A DNA stretch of 64,000 bases, taken from contig NZ_PDBS01000001.1 in assembly GCF_002572525.1 (NCBI RefSeq), forward strand, positions 1,426,001-1,490,000, given 5' to 3'. Origin of the DNA: Natrinema sp. CBA1119. GTDB taxonomy: Archaea > Halobacteriota > Halobacteria > Halobacteriales > Natrialbaceae. This document shows positions 44,634 through 54,333 of the stretch, piece by piece. Under the pieces are notes generated by a model, which saw only the letters and a list, made by a program, of their open reading frames with translations, made no database searches and was not told the origin of the DNA. A program made the position numbers and the translations under genes. Positions within the stretch are counted from its first letter, which is position 1. Every line of letters starts with the position of its first letter.

Positions 44634-45491
44634 TCAGTCGCTTGCTTCGGAGGTGATCCCGTCCTCGCTCTCGTCGCCGATGGGAGCGGGGCCCGGTCTC
44701 CCCTCCGCGCGGGTGACGATCCAGTCGGCGATCCAGACGGCTCCGACGCCGAGGACGATGCCCGCGAGGACGTCGATCGCCCAGTGGATCCCGAGGTACA
44801 TCGTCGAGAAGACGACGCACGCGGTCACGAACGACGCGATCGGAAACCACCGCGGGTATTCGCTGCGCGACCGCCAGGCGAACACCAAGACGACAACTGC
44901 CAGCGACGTGTGCAGTGACGGGAAGACGTTCGTGTTCGACGACACTGCCGACGTCACCGTCTGGGTCTCCGGATAGAAGTCGTACATCAGCCCGGAGACG
45001 GACGACAGGTGGTTCCGCGGCCCGTATGCGATGAACAGCGTGTAGAAGATCGTCCCGATCAGGTAATTCAACAGGTACGCGATGAGGAGTTCCTTGAGGT
45101 GGCGCTGGGACGGCAACAGGAAGTAGAGGATCGGCGCGGTTACCAGCAGGAACGGGAACCCGAACATGTACATCGCCGAGAAGAACTCCAGCGTGGCCTT
45201 GGGGACGATGTCCTGGAGAACCGCCACGAACTCCCCTTCGACGGCGTATATCTCCGCGGTGATGTCCCAGTCGAGCGCGTGCGAGATCCGTTCACTATGG
45301 CCGGTCGTTGCCCGCTTTGCCAGGAAGAACAGGGCCGCCGCGCCGAGATACGGCGCGGTCTCGAGGAATCGGTGATCGAGTTCAGCCGCCGTCCGGCTGA
45401 TAGCGGTCCGATCGAGGCAGGTCGCACAGGTTCCTATGAGTCCGATGCAAACGACGAGTACCGTGAGCATGACGACGAATCCAAGTGCCAT
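44634..45491 (-). CDS. PAP2-family membrane phosphatase
   Basis: The protein is 285 residues from ATG 45491 (MALGFVVMLTVLVV). Six or so membrane helices are present. The PAP2 motifs are NVFPSLHTSLAV (near residue 190, containing the catalytic His) and YLGIHWAIDVLAG (near 235). It may dephosphorylate a lipid or act as an inositol-phosphoceramide synthase-like enzyme. It converges with hef. Confidence 0.88.
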   Translation of the reverse strand: MALGFVVMLTVLVVCIGLIGTCATCLDRTAISRTAAELDHRFLETAPYLGAAALFFLAKRATTGHSERISHALDWDITAEIYAVEGEFVAVLQDIVPKATLEFFSAMYMFGFPFLLVTAPILYFLLPSQRHLKELLIAYLLNYLIGTIFYTLFIAYGPRNHLSSVSGLMYDFYPETQTVTSAVSSNTNVFPSLHTSLAVVVLVFAWRSRSEYPRWFPIASFVTACVVFSTMYLGIHWAIDVLAGIVLGVGAVWIADWIVTRAEGRPGPAPIGDESEDGITSEASD

Positions 45492-45803
45492 CGTTAGTTT
45501 CTCCCAAGTTCGTGGTTCGACGGGTGACTTCGGTCTGTGGGACGGTAGCACGGAGGGCGGAGGGAAATAGCTACCTGAACCACGGCGCGCGCAATTGGCC
45601 GATCTGGCCCGTCGATGAGTGTCATTAGAGTATACGTTTTTTACTAAATATATATCTATTGGTGTACAGATCCGTGTCCGGATCGACTCTCACGCCGGAA
45701 TGGTACGCGACGACACTCCGGGAGGACCGACAAGTGAGATTTGGTCGGTGGGACCACCAGTCGAGAGCCGTCAACGCAGAGCTAGCAGTACCGGCCAGCG
45801 TCA

Positions 45804-46547
45804 TCAACGGAGGGTCGACAGCGTCTCGCCGGCCTCGCGTGCCGCCTCGAGACAGTCCCGGGCATACCGGGGGTCGTCGGCGGCGGCGGCCTCCGCGGCG
45901 AACTTCTCGAGCGTGCGGACGAGCGCGTCGCGTGCGGTCTCGAGGTCGCCGTCGACCGACGGCGGGGTTACTGTCGACTGCGACCTCGACCCGGCGCTCG
46001 AATCGGACGTCTCGGATCGCGGCTGACGGACCCCCTCGTCGGCTCGTCGCCGGCCGGCAGCGGTCGGTTCCCCGTTGGCGTCGGCCGCACGGCCAGCCTC
46101 GGAGTCGGCAGCGTCGACCGTGTCCGCGGTCGTCGCATCGGCCTTCGCAGGACGGTCGCGACCGTCGTCGGCCGGCTGGTCCGTCGCAGACTTCCCTGCA
46201 GCGGATTGGTCCGTCGCAGACTTCCCTGCAGCGGACTGTCCCGTAGTGGGCTGCTCCGCAGTCGACTGTTCCGTCGCGGGCTGTCCCGCCGTTGGCTGTT
46301 CGTCGGCCGGTTGCGCCTCGAGTCCCGTCCCCTCGACGGCGTCGGGATTGCCGTGACAGCTGGGGCAGAACGTGGTTCCCTCGTACTGGAAAAGCGGGTC
46401 GCCGCAGGTGCCACAGTGGGCGTTTGTCATCGTCGCGCCCTTGAGCAGTAGGTCGCTCATCCGCTGGGTCGCCTCGCGCTCTTCTTTGTCCTGCTCGTAC
46501 TTCTCTCGAAGTTTCTCGCGCTCGGCTTCCTTGTCGAAGTCGCTCAT
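45804..46547 (-). CDS. Sjogren's/scleroderma autoantigen 1-family zinc-ribbon protein
   Basis: The 247-residue protein starts MSDFDKEAEREKLREKYEQD. The helical N-terminus is followed by a zinc ribbon AHCGTCGDPLFQYEGTTFCPSCHG near residues 44-67, the ZNRD2/Auto_anti-p27 pattern. A ten-residue repeat region follows (~75-110) and then an acidic linker and a C-terminal helical segment (VRTLEKFAAEAAAADDPRYARD). In human cells ZNRD2 is named as a chromatin- or centromere-associated protein; the archaeal role is unknown. A CTTTTTC element near 46570-46576 (minus) fits a leaderless start. Confidence 0.88.
   Translation of the reverse strand: MSDFDKEAEREKLREKYEQDKEEREATQRMSDLLLKGATMTNAHCGTCGDPLFQYEGTTFCPSCHGNPDAVEGTGLEAQPADEQPTAGQPATEQSTAEQPTTGQSAAGKSATDQSAAGKSATDQPADDGRDRPAKADATTADTVDAADSEAGRAADANGEPTAAGRRRADEGVRQPRSETSDSSAGSRSQSTVTPPSVDGDLETARDALVRTLEKFAAEAAAADDPRYARDCLEAAREAGETLSTLR
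46171..46290. repeat. Tandem 30-bp repeats in zinc-ribbon CDS
   Basis: 46171-46200 and 46201-46230 are nearly identical 30-base units ending CGCAGACTTCCCTGCA, and two more degenerate units follow to 46290. The period equals 10 codons, so the frame is kept. Confidence 0.8.
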
Positions 46548-46618
46548 ATCCGTCGAGACGTTTCGAAGCGTCGAAAAAGCTGCGACAGCCGACCGTCACC
46601 GATTTGCGACGGGTTCGG

Positions 46619-47077
46619 TCACCGCTCGAGGGCCGATTCGACCGAATCGACGGCCGCTTCCGGCGACTCGACCGTCTCGAAAGCCATCCCGAAATCCGAG
46701 ACGTCGTGCGTCTCGAGGCCGATAACGGGGCGGTCGTAGATGCCGGCGAAGCCGATCTCCGAAAGTGTGCCGACGCCGCCAGCGAGCGCGATTACTGCGT
46801 CGCCGTTCAGCGGGACGAGGGCGTTTCTGGCATGGCCGAGCCCGGTGGCAATTGGGTGATCGACGTAATCATTGGCGTGGCCGCGACACTCGCCGGGAAG
46901 GATCCCGATCGTCGTGCCGTCCGCGGCTTTCGCGCCGCGACAGACCGCTTCCATCGTGCCGTCGCGGCCGCCACAGACCACCGTATGGCCGCGGGCAGCG
47001 AGTTCGTGTCCGACCGCTTCCGCCCGAGCCGCCTGTTCGTCCGTGATCGTTCCGCCGCCGATGACGCTGACGCGCAT
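46619..47077 (-). CDS. LOG-like Rossmann-fold protein (TIGR00725 type)
   Basis: The 152-residue protein starts [20 protein letters not shown]. It has a [15 protein letters not shown] loop and the [13 protein letters not shown] motif (about residues 98-110), the hallmark of LOG/lysine-decarboxylase-like nucleotide-binding proteins. Members cleave nucleotides such as cytokinin ribotides, or are uncharacterised. Here only the family can be claimed. The gene is divergent from mdh. Confidence 0.9.
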   Translation of the reverse strand: MRVSVIGGGTITDEQAARAEAVGHELAARGHTVVCGGRDGTMEAVCRGAKAADGTTIGILPGECRGHANDYVDHPIATGLGHARNALVPLNGDAVIALAGGVGTLSEIGFAGIYDRPVIGLETHDVSDFGMAFETVESPEAAVDSVESALER

Positions 47078-47325
47078 GGGTGCGTTCCGCGAGCGACAGG
47101 CATGATCGGTTCGGTCTCGAGGCGATCGTGGCTCGCGGGAACGCGAAGTCAATCGGGAAATTTTCGAGGACAGCACGGTGGTTCGCGCCGGCCTGGTCGG
47201 CTCGATCGTCGGTAACTGCGGGACGGTCAGACGCGACGACAGCCGTCGATATCTACAGCAGCAGCACTGTTCGAACGCCATCGTCCGACGGATTTAACGT
47301 GTGGGATGGGGAAGCAATACGTGGT

Positions 47326-48240
47326 ATGACGAAAGTTAGCGTGGTCGGCGCGGCCGGGACGGTCGGGGCCGCCGCAGGCTACAACATCGCGCTTCGGGAC
47401 GTTGCGGACGAGCTCGTCTTCGTCGACATTCCGGACAAGGAAGACGACACGATCGGACAGGCCGCGGACGCCAATCACGGCGCGGCCTACGACTCGAACA
47501 CGACGATCCGACAGGGCGACTACGAGGACACCGCCGGCTCGGACGTCGTCGTCATCACGGCGGGCATTCCGCGACAGCCGGGACAGACGCGGATCGACCT
47601 CGCGGGCGACAACGCGCCCATCATGGAGGATATCGGCTCCTCGCTGGCCGAACACAACGACGACTTCATCACCGTCACCACGTCGAACCCGGTCGACCTG
47701 CTCAATCGGCACCTCTACGAGACGGGCGAGCGCGCCCGCGAGAAGGTGATCGGCTTCGGCGGTCGGCTCGACTCCGCCCGCTTCCGCTACGTAATCTCCC
47801 AGCGCTTCGATGCGCCCGTCCAGAACGTCGAAGCGACGATCCTCGGCGAGCACGGCGACGCGCAGGTCCCCGTCTTCTCGAAGGTCCGCGTCGACGGCCG
47901 GGACCCCGAGTTCGACGAGGACGAGAAGGCGGAACTGCTCGAGGAGCTCCAGGCCTCGGCGATGAACGTCATCGAGAAGAAGGGCGCGACCGAGTGGGGC
48001 CCGGCGACCGGCGTCGGCCACATGGTCGAGGCCATCCTGCGCGACACCGGCGAGGTGCTCCCCGGCAGCGTCGCGCTCGAGGGCGAGTACGGCCACGAGG
48101 ACACCGCCTTCGGCGTCCCCGTCAAGCTCGGCTCCGACGGCGTCGAGGAGATCATCGAGTGGGACCTCACCGAGTACGAGCGCAACCAGCTCGGCGAGGC
48201 CGCCGAGAAGCTGTCGGAGCAGTACGACGAGATCTCGTAA
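47326..48240 (+). CDS. mdh: Malate dehydrogenase
   Basis: The 304-residue protein is an LDH-like malate dehydrogenase of the TCA cycle, NAD(P)-dependent and halophilic. Rossmann motif [12 protein letters not shown] is near residue 7. [12 protein letters not shown] is near 145 and the catalytic His is in [10 protein letters not shown] near 174. The start [11 protein letters not shown] at 47326 is supported by TTTAAC near 47293-47298. It is one of the best-studied halophilic enzymes in this family (Haloarcula), and this one has the expected length. Confidence 0.97.
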   Translation: MTKVSVVGAAGTVGAAAGYNIALRDVADELVFVDIPDKEDDTIGQAADANHGAAYDSNTTIRQGDYEDTAGSDVVVITAGIPRQPGQTRIDLAGDNAPIMEDIGSSLAEHNDDFITVTTSNPVDLLNRHLYETGERAREKVIGFGGRLDSARFRYVISQRFDAPVQNVEATILGEHGDAQVPVFSKVRVDGRDPEFDEDEKAELLEELQASAMNVIEKKGATEWGPATGVGHMVEAILRDTGEVLPGSVALEGEYGHEDTAFGVPVKLGSDGVEEIIEWDLTEYERNQLGEAAEKLSEQYDEIS

Positions 48241-48262
48241 GCGACGGTCGTTCCCGGTCGGC

Positions 48263-48268
48263 TTTTTT
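48263..48268 (+). terminator. Oligo-T terminator of mdh
   Basis: A TTTTTT run lies 22 bases after the mdh stop. It fits an archaeal T-rich terminator; no stem is needed. Confidence 0.45.
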
Positions 48269-48375
48269 CACGTCCGCTGCTCGAGCCGGCGTCATACGGG
48301 TTGCTGTCACTGTGTCCCGGTGCACCCGCATAGCTGGTCACGGATGCGCCTAGAGATGACTGACAGGAGTCCGGC

Positions 48376-48621
48376 TCAGGGAATTAGCTGCTCGCCGTCG
48401 TCGTCGTAGATCGTGATCGCGTCGACGGGGCAGGACCGGGCGGCGAACTTCGCGTCGAGTTCGGCGTCGTCGGGGACTTCGCGGACGAAGGTCCCGTCCT
48501 CGACCTCCTCGCTGTCCGTGAGGGTCGCCTTCCCCCTCGATTTGTCCTCCTCGAAGGCGTCCCACTCGGCAACGCACTGGAACATCCCGATACAGGTGTC
48601 CTCGTCGAACTCGACCTTCAT
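48376..48621 (-). CDS. Ferredoxin, single cluster ([3Fe-4S]-like)
   Basis: This 81-residue protein has three conserved Cys: C10 and C16 in DTCIGMFQCVAEW, and C63 in ARSCPVDAI. The spacing C-x5-C lacks the third and fourth Cys of classical [4Fe-4S] ferredoxins, and resembles the [3Fe-4S] ferredoxins that feed cytochromes P450. An acidic insertion (VEDGTFVREVPDDA) is haloarchaeal. A TTTACG element at 48645-48650 (minus) lies 27 bases before the ATG, predicting a leaderless message. The electron partner is unknown. Confidence 0.9.
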   Translation of the reverse strand: MKVEFDEDTCIGMFQCVAEWDAFEEDKSRGKATLTDSEEVEDGTFVREVPDDAELDAKFAARSCPVDAITIYDDDGEQLIP

Positions 48622-48705
48622 GGGCGAGGGTTGGGCCGATCCCCGTAAATCGTTAGCGGTCGTCTACCGTGAGAGACGTTATACGGGACCAATTGTCAGC
48701 GGTGA

Positions 48706-48712
48706 TTTACTA
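48706..48712 (+). promoter_or_regulatory. TATA box of methyltransferase gene
   Basis: TTTACTA at 48706-48712 is centred 27 bases before the ATG at 48736, predicting a leaderless message. Confidence 0.55.
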
Positions 48713-48735
48713 TCCTCGGCCCCCTTGATTCGGGT

Positions 48736-49575
48736 ATGAGCCAGGACCGGACCGGCTCGTCGGCAGCCGAGGAACGACGGCAGAGTGGGGCGGATCCGCT
48801 CGGCCGAGCAATGCTCGCTCACCACCGCGATACCCCGGGACAGCTGACCTATCGCGATGGGACGGAGCGACGGGACGGGAACGTCGCCGAGTTCTACTTC
48901 TCGAGCCCCGAGTCGTGGGATCGGGAAACGATCGACGGGCTCGAGCGCGTCGCCGACGCCGAGCCGGTCCTCGACGTGGGGTGTGGCGCAGGGAACCACC
49001 TCCTGTGGTGGGCCGATCGGGGCGTCGATGCGGTCGGCGTTGACGCGAGTCCAAATGCGGTCTTGGCCGCCCGCGAGCGGTGCGAGGTCCGTAGGACCTC
49101 GAGGCGGAGCGGCGAAGCCGCGGAGCGCGGCCTCGAGGACGTTCTCGTCGGCGACATGTTCGATCTGCCGGTGCCGACGGACGCGTTCGGGGCCGTCCAC
49201 GTCGTCGGCACGCAGCTCGGCCTCGGCCGCTCGCTGGTCGGCGTCCGCGAACTGCTCGTCGAGTTCACCCGCGTCACCGACGACGGCGGAGTCGCGGTCG
49301 TCGATAACTACGATCCGACGCGACTGGACGAGGACTTCTTCGGCTACCGACCCGACCCTCGCGAGGGCATCGCTCACCGGTGTTTCCACCTCGAGTTCGA
49401 ACGCGAGACGGACGACGGCGAGCCGCGCCGGGAGATCGGGCGGACGCTCCAGTTCCTGCTGTGCTCGCCCGCTCGGCTTCGAGAGGCGGTGATCGAAACG
49501 CCGTGGGACGTTTGCGGCGTGTCTCGGGGCGACGAGGCGGCTCACTACAGAGCGGTGCTCGAAAAGACCGGCTGA
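48736..49575 (+). CDS. Class I SAM-dependent methyltransferase
   Basis: The 279-residue protein has motif I VLDVGCGAGNHLLWWA near residues 78-93. D102 in VGVDASPNA probably binds the SAM ribose. After VLAARERCEV comes a basic insertion, RRTSRRSGEAAERG, encoded by a palindromic stretch (49083-49121). The rest continues as LEDVLVGDMFDLPVP and ends as an alpha/beta MTase. Substrate is unknown. TATA box TTTACTA at 48706-48712 fixes the start. Confidence 0.9.
   Translation: MSQDRTGSSAAEERRQSGADPLGRAMLAHHRDTPGQLTYRDGTERRDGNVAEFYFSSPESWDRETIDGLERVADAEPVLDVGCGAGNHLLWWADRGVDAVGVDASPNAVLAARERCEVRRTSRRSGEAAERGLEDVLVGDMFDLPVPTDAFGAVHVVGTQLGLGRSLVGVRELLVEFTRVTDDGGVAVVDNYDPTRLDEDFFGYRPDPREGIAHRCFHLEFERETDDGEPRREIGRTLQFLLCSPARLREAVIETPWDVCGVSRGDEAAHYRAVLEKTG
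49083..49121 (+). repeat. In-frame palindromic insertion in methyltransferase gene
   Basis: 49083-49101 is an 8-bp stem with GTA loop (CGAGGTCC ... GGACCTCG), and 49109-49121 is a 5-bp stem with GAA loop. Together they encode the basic stretch EVRRTSRRSGEAA between SAM motifs I and II. The style matches hairpins found between genes elsewhere in the window. Confidence 0.7.
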
Positions 49576-49674
49576 CGAGGCGGTCGACTCGACCGTGACG
49601 AACGTGCGGTCGACAGTACTGCCGAGGGAACGCTTTTCCACGCAGTCGTGGAACGACGGGGTACGGGAGACGAA

Positions 49675-50883
49675 ATGGTCGCACTGTCCGGTGCTGTCCT
49701 CGTCGGGACCGCGATCGTCACTTGTCTGTTCATGGCGTGGGTGCTGGGAGCCAACAGTAACTCGCCGCCGTTCGCACCCGCAATCGGCGCGAACGCCATC
49801 TCGACGATGCGGGCGGCGTTCGTCATCGGACTGCTCGCGGCCGCGGGGGCGCTCATGCAGGGTGGCAGCATCTCCGAGACCGTCGGTGGGGAGCTGATCG
49901 ATGGCGTCACGATCACGCCGCTTGCGGCCACCGCAGGCCTGCTGACGGCGGCGTCGTTCATGGCGATCGGGATCTACACGCGGTATCCGATCCCCGCGGC
50001 GTTCGCGACGACGGGCGCGATGGTCGGCGTCGGCCTCTCGCTTGGCGGCGACCCGGCGATGGCCACCTACCGACGACTCGGGATCTTCTGGGCGCTGGTG
50101 CCGATCATGTCCGGCGGGCTGGCGTACGCGACGGCGACGGTCCTGCGGCGCGACGACGTTCCCGAGACGGTCGGGGTCCCGCTGCTCGCGGGGATCGTCG
50201 GCGCGATCGTCGCCAACGTCCGCCTCGGGGTGATCCCCGATCCGACGGCCGATCAGGGCACTCTCGCGAGTTTCGTCGCTCGACAGTTTGGCGGCGGGCC
50301 GACGCTCGCCGCCGGGATCGATCTCGGCACCGTCCTCATAACGATCGGAGTCGGGGCCTTGGCGTTCTACTGGGTTCGCGAGCGCGTCCGCGTCTCCGTC
50401 GAAAACGGCATCCGCTCGTTCCTGCTCGTCCTCGGCGGCATCGTCGCCTTCTCCTCGGGCGGCTCGCAGGTCGGGCTCGCGACCGGCCCCCTCGAGAACC
50501 TCTTTCGAGCCGAGCTCGGCCTGCCGGGAAGCCTCCTGCTCGCGATCGGCGCGGTCGGTATCCTCGCGGGGGCCTGGATGGGCGCGCCGCGGCTGTTGCA
50601 GGCGACCTCCCGGGAGTACGCCCAGCTCGGCGTGCGCCGATCGATCGCAGCGCTGGTGCCGGGCTTCATCATCGCCCAACTAGCGATCGCGCTCGGGATC
50701 CCCATCTCGCTGAACAACATCATCCTCTCGGGGGTCATCGGCGGCGGGCTGGCCGGCGGCTCAGCCGGCGTCTCGCGGCGCAAGATCGGCATCACGATAA
50801 CCTTCTGGCTGGTGACGCTCGGGAGTTCGGTCGTCGTCGGCTACGGACTCTATCAACTGTTCGCGTGGGTCATCGGGAGCTGA
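49675..50883 (+). CDS. Inorganic phosphate transporter (PiT family)
   Basis: The protein is 402 residues from ATG 49675 (MVALSGAVLVGTAIVTC). The PiT signature GANSNSPPFAPAIGANAIS is near residues 26-44, and a second copy is in the C-terminal half (GIPISLNNIILSGVIGGG). About ten to eleven helices are present. It is a Na+ or H+ coupled phosphate symporter. No phosphate regulator (PhoU) gene is adjacent. Confidence 0.93.
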   Translation: MVALSGAVLVGTAIVTCLFMAWVLGANSNSPPFAPAIGANAISTMRAAFVIGLLAAAGALMQGGSISETVGGELIDGVTITPLAATAGLLTAASFMAIGIYTRYPIPAAFATTGAMVGVGLSLGGDPAMATYRRLGIFWALVPIMSGGLAYATATVLRRDDVPETVGVPLLAGIVGAIVANVRLGVIPDPTADQGTLASFVARQFGGGPTLAAGIDLGTVLITIGVGALAFYWVRERVRVSVENGIRSFLLVLGGIVAFSSGGSQVGLATGPLENLFRAELGLPGSLLLAIGAVGILAGAWMGAPRLLQATSREYAQLGVRRSIAALVPGFIIAQLAIALGIPISLNNIILSGVIGGGLAGGSAGVSRRKIGITITFWLVTLGSSVVVGYGLYQLFAWVIGS

Positions 50884-51069
50884 GTCCCTGATAGCGTTGA
50901 CAACTCGAGAAACCACTGAAATCCATCTTTTTTCGAGACGATCCGGCACCCGATTCCTCGCTCGAGAGGAGCCACTGACGGTCGCTGCGCGGTGCTTACT
51001 GCACGGCGGCCGCTCGACACTGGGTCGCACGACAGCCGTACGATCGGTTGAAAACCGTTTCAGTCGGGG

Positions 51070-51528
51070 CTAGAGCACCGTCACCGGTCGCGCGGTGCGT
51101 TCGACCACCGTGGCGGCGATGCCGCGGCCGAGAAACCGCCTGAGAAACCCCGTCGATCTGCTTCGGGAGCCGTAGATGACGACGTGATCGATTCCCTCCT
51201 CGGATGCGTACTGCGGGACGACGGTGCCGGGTCGTCCCTCGGCCGTCTCGATCCGGACGCGGTCCGCCGCCGCGGAACCGGTAAGATCGGAAGAGTCGAT
51301 GGAACCGGCGACCGACTCGAGCAACTCCTCGGCGCTGGCTCGAGCCTGCGACGTGCGGTCCTCGCTTCGCTCCAAGACGCCGCCCTCGCTGAGCGGCGCG
51401 TCCAGCGGGGTTACGACCGCGAGCAGCGTGATCTCGGCGTCGGGGAACGTCTCGAGGGCGTACGCGAGCGCCTCGTCCTCCCGCGGACGGCCGAGCGTCG
51501 GGACGAGGACGCGATCGGGGGCGGACAT
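51070..51528 (-). CDS. Universal stress protein (UspA family)
   Basis: The 152-residue UspA-fold protein starts MSAPDRVLVPTLGRPREDEAL from ATG 51528. The ATP-binding loop of typical UspA (G-x2-G-x9-G-S) is only partly kept: YGSRSRSTGFLRRFLGRGIA near residue 121. It is probably a dimeric nucleotide-binding or sensor protein. Longer frames reaching 51708 read into the repeat at 51591 and are rejected. Confidence 0.88.
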   Translation of the reverse strand: MSAPDRVLVPTLGRPREDEALAYALETFPDAEITLLAVVTPLDAPLSEGGVLERSEDRTSQARASAEELLESVAGSIDSSDLTGSAAADRVRIETAEGRPGTVVPQYASEEGIDHVVIYGSRSRSTGFLRRFLGRGIAATVVERTARPVTVL

Positions 51529-51590
51529 ACGGTTCCGTTCGGGAGCCACGGCCATCGATCTATCGCCGTCGAACGAGCGCTCTCTTCGCG

Positions 51591-51803
51591 GTGTGAATGG
51601 AGCAGTGGGTTTTGATGGGTATATGGGGAAGAAGTGTCCTGCTAGCGCGCCGACAGGGAATCGCCACGCCCTCCCCAGCCGATTCGTTCGTTCCCGATGG
51701 TCACTCACTCATCCCTCGCGCAGTATCGTCGACCGGCCTCACTCGTCGTTCGGCCGCCCGATAGCGCGCGCCACCGCACGCCGGGTGACCGGTCCGAAGT
51801 GAG
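51591..51803. repeat. Intergenic repeat family 2, copy A
   Basis: The block from GTGTGAATGG to about 51803 matches 58627-58961 in order: GCAGTGGGTT, GAAGTG(T/C)CCTGCT, ATCGCCACGCCCTCCCCA, CTCATCCCTCGCGCA, GCGCGCGCCA and CCGAAGT. It lies between the uspA start and the hel308 start. Minus-strand frames through both copies encode similar Arg-rich peptides only because of the shared DNA. Confidence 0.8.
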
Positions 51804-51923
51804 ACATGACTCAGCTGTACCGAACGCTCGAGGGAAGCACGGAGCCGCCAGCGATCGACACGGATCGAAAGGCGGACAAACGCATTGCTCGAGGATCCGA
51901 GCCCACGGCCCTCGAGACGATAC

Positions 51924-51929
51924 TTTAAA
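51924..51929 (+). promoter_or_regulatory. TATA box of hel308
   Basis: TTTAAA at 51924-51929 is 28 bases before the ATG at 51955. An AGGAGAGGT sequence just before the ATG could also act as a ribosome site. Confidence 0.6.
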
Positions 51930-51954
51930 CCGCGGGACGCGCCAAGGAGAGGTA

Positions 51955-54333
51955 ATGAATATCGAGGAGCTGACGGGGCTCCCGGCCGGTGCCGTCGACC
52001 ACTTCCGGAGCGACGGCATCGAGGAGCTCTACCCGCCACAGGCCGAGGCGGTCGAGGCCGGCGCGACCGACGGCGAGAGCCTCGTGGCCGCGGTTCCCAC
52101 CGCCAGCGGGAAGACGATGATCGCCGCGCTCTCGATGCTGTCGGCGGTCGAGCGCGGCGGGAAGGCGCTGTACATCGTCCCGCTGCGAGCGCTCGCCAGC
52201 GAGAAAAAAGAGGAGTTCGAAGCCTACGAGCGATTCGGCGTGACAACGGGTGTGACGACCGGCAACTACGAGAGCACCAGCGACTGGCTCTCGACGAAGG
52301 ATATCATCGTCGCCACCAGCGAGAAGGTCGACTCGCTCGTGCGAAACGGGGCCGACTGGCTCTCGGATCTGACCTGCGTCGTCAGCGACGAGGTCCACCT
52401 CATCGACGACCGGAATCGGGGGCCGACGCTCGAGGTCACCCTCGCGAAGCTCCGAAAGCTCAATCCGCGCATGCAGGTCGTCGCGCTCTCGGCGACGGTC
52501 GGCAACGCCGACGAAATCGCCGACTGGCTCGACGCCGCGCTCGTGGACACCGACTGGCGGCCGATCGACCTCCAGATGGGCGTCCACTACGGCAACGCGC
52601 TGAACTTCGACGACGGCTCGACTCGTGAGGTGCCGGTCGAGGGCTCGGAGAAACAGGAGGCCGCGCTCGTCCGCGACATCCTGCGGGAGGGTGGCTCCTC
52701 GCTCGTGTTCGTCAACTCCCGCCGGAACGCCGAGGCCGCCGCGAGACGGCTGGGCGGCGTTTCGAAGCACGAACTGACCGGCGAGGAACGGGATGAGTTG
52801 GCCGAACTGGCCGACGACATCCGCGACGACAGCGACACCGAGACCAGCAAGGACCTGGCCGAGGCCGTCGAACGCGGCTCGGCCTTCCACCACGCCGGCC
52901 TCTCGAGCACCCAGCGGAGCATCGTCGAGGACGCCTTTCGCGACCGGCTCCTCAAGGTGATCTCGGCGACGCCGACGCTCGCAGCAGGGGTCAACACGCC
53001 CGCTCGACGGGTTATCGTCCGCGACTGGCGACGCTTCGACCCCAGCGCCGGCGGAATGGCACCCCTTGATGTCCTCGAGGTCCACCAGATGATGGGACGT
53101 GCGGGTCGGCCAGGGCTCGACCCCTACGGCGAGGCCGTCTTGCTCGCCAAGAGCCACGAGGAAAGCGAGGAGCTGTTCGACCGATACGTCTGGGCCGATC
53201 CCGAACCGGTGCGCTCGAAGCTGGCAGCTGAGCCCGCGCTGCGGACCCACGTCCTCGCGACCATCGCCTCCGGCTTCGCCCGAACGCGGGGTGGACTCCT
53301 CGAGTTCCTCGAAGCCACTCTCTACGCCAGCCAGTCGACCGAAGCCGGCCGGCTCGAGACGGTGACCGACACGGTGCTGGCGTACCTCGAGTCGAACGAC
53401 TTTATCGAACGCGACGGTGGCAGTAACTCGGGCGGGGACGACGACGGCGACGACGGCGACGACGCAGCCGGCGCGTTCACCTCCGCGGCCGACCTCGCCG
53501 AGGAGAGTGGTCGGGACGAGTCGCTCGAGGCCACCAGTCTCGGCCACACCGTCTCCCGGCTCTACCTGGATCCGATGAGCGCCGCGACGATCGTCCACGG
53601 GCTCGAGCGGGCGAACGAGCGCCCGACCGCGCTTGGACTCTACCAGCTCGTTTCGCGGACGCCGGACATGTACGAGCTCTACCTCCGATCGGGCGAGGAC
53701 GAGAAGTTCGGCGAACTCTACTACGAGCGCGAGGCCGAACTGCTGGGTGACGCGCCCAGCGAATTCGAGGAGGAGCGCTTCGAGGACTGGCTCTCCGCGC
53801 TCAAGACGGGGAAACTGCTCGAGGACTGGGCCGCGGAGACCGACGAGGAGCAGTTGACCGACCGGTACAAGATCGGCCCGGGCGACCTCCGCGGGAAGGT
53901 CGACACCGCCGAGTGGCTGCTCGGTGCGGCCGAGTCGCTCGCCGCGGAAATCGACAGCGAGTGGACCATCGCCGTCCGGGAGGCCCGCGCCCGCGTCGAA
54001 CACGGCGTCGGCGAGGAGCTCCTCGAGCTCGTCTCGGTCGGCGGCGTCGGCCGGAAGCGCGCTCGACGGCTCTACGACGCGGGAATCGAGGAGCCCGCGG
54101 ACCTGCGGACCGCGGACAAAGGCGTCGTTCTCCGCGTACTCAAGGGGAAGAAGACGGCCGAGACCATCCTCGAGAACGCCGGCCGAGAGGATCCCTCGAT
54201 GGACGGCGTCGAGCCCGCCGAGTCGGGAGGTGGAGCGCCAATCGGTGACTCGAGCGGCGACGCGGACAGCGACGCGACGACGGCAGAGTCGGCGGATCCG
54301 GACGACAGTCAAGCGAGCCTGGGTGATTTCTGA
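51955..54333 (+). CDS. hel308: Hel308 DNA helicase
   Basis: The 792-residue superfamily 2 helicase opens forks and removes lagging strands. Walker A VPTASGKT is near residue 51, Walker B SDEVHLID near 145, motif [17 protein letters not shown] near 380. The winged-helix and ratchet domains follow, and the C-terminal HhH is [15 protein letters not shown] near 690. An acidic Gly/Asp insertion is near 485-505. Its stop overlaps the cgi121 start, so they are coupled. The N-terminal start is fixed by TTTAAA at 51924-51929. Confidence 0.97.
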   Translation: MNIEELTGLPAGAVDHFRSDGIEELYPPQAEAVEAGATDGESLVAAVPTASGKTMIAALSMLSAVERGGKALYIVPLRALASEKKEEFEAYERFGVTTGVTTGNYESTSDWLSTKDIIVATSEKVDSLVRNGADWLSDLTCVVSDEVHLIDDRNRGPTLEVTLAKLRKLNPRMQVVALSATVGNADEIADWLDAALVDTDWRPIDLQMGVHYGNALNFDDGSTREVPVEGSEKQEAALVRDILREGGSSLVFVNSRRNAEAAARRLGGVSKHELTGEERDELAELADDIRDDSDTETSKDLAEAVERGSAFHHAGLSSTQRSIVEDAFRDRLLKVISATPTLAAGVNTPARRVIVRDWRRFDPSAGGMAPLDVLEVHQMMGRAGRPGLDPYGEAVLLAKSHEESEELFDRYVWADPEPVRSKLAAEPALRTHVLATIASGFARTRGGLLEFLEATLYASQSTEAGRLETVTDTVLAYLESNDFIERDGGSNSGGDDDGDDGDDAAGAFTSAADLAEESGRDESLEATSLGHTVSRLYLDPMSAATIVHGLERANERPTALGLYQLVSRTPDMYELYLRSGEDEKFGELYYEREAELLGDAPSEFEEERFEDWLSALKTGKLLEDWAAETDEEQLTDRYKIGPGDLRGKVDTAEWLLGAAESLAAEIDSEWTIAVREARARVEHGVGEELLELVSVGGVGRKRARRLYDAGIEEPADLRTADKGVVLRVLKGKKTAETILENAGREDPSMDGVEPAESGGGAPIGDSSGDADSDATTAESADPDDSQASLGDF

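Noticed and set aside
46171-46290. CRISPR-like repeat
   Set aside because: The 30-bp units are tandem without spacers and lie in a coding frame; no CRISPR array is present in the window.
51070-51708. Extended UspA frame to 51708
   Set aside because: The added residues read into repeat family 2; the same residues appear at the other repeat copy, so they come from the repeat.
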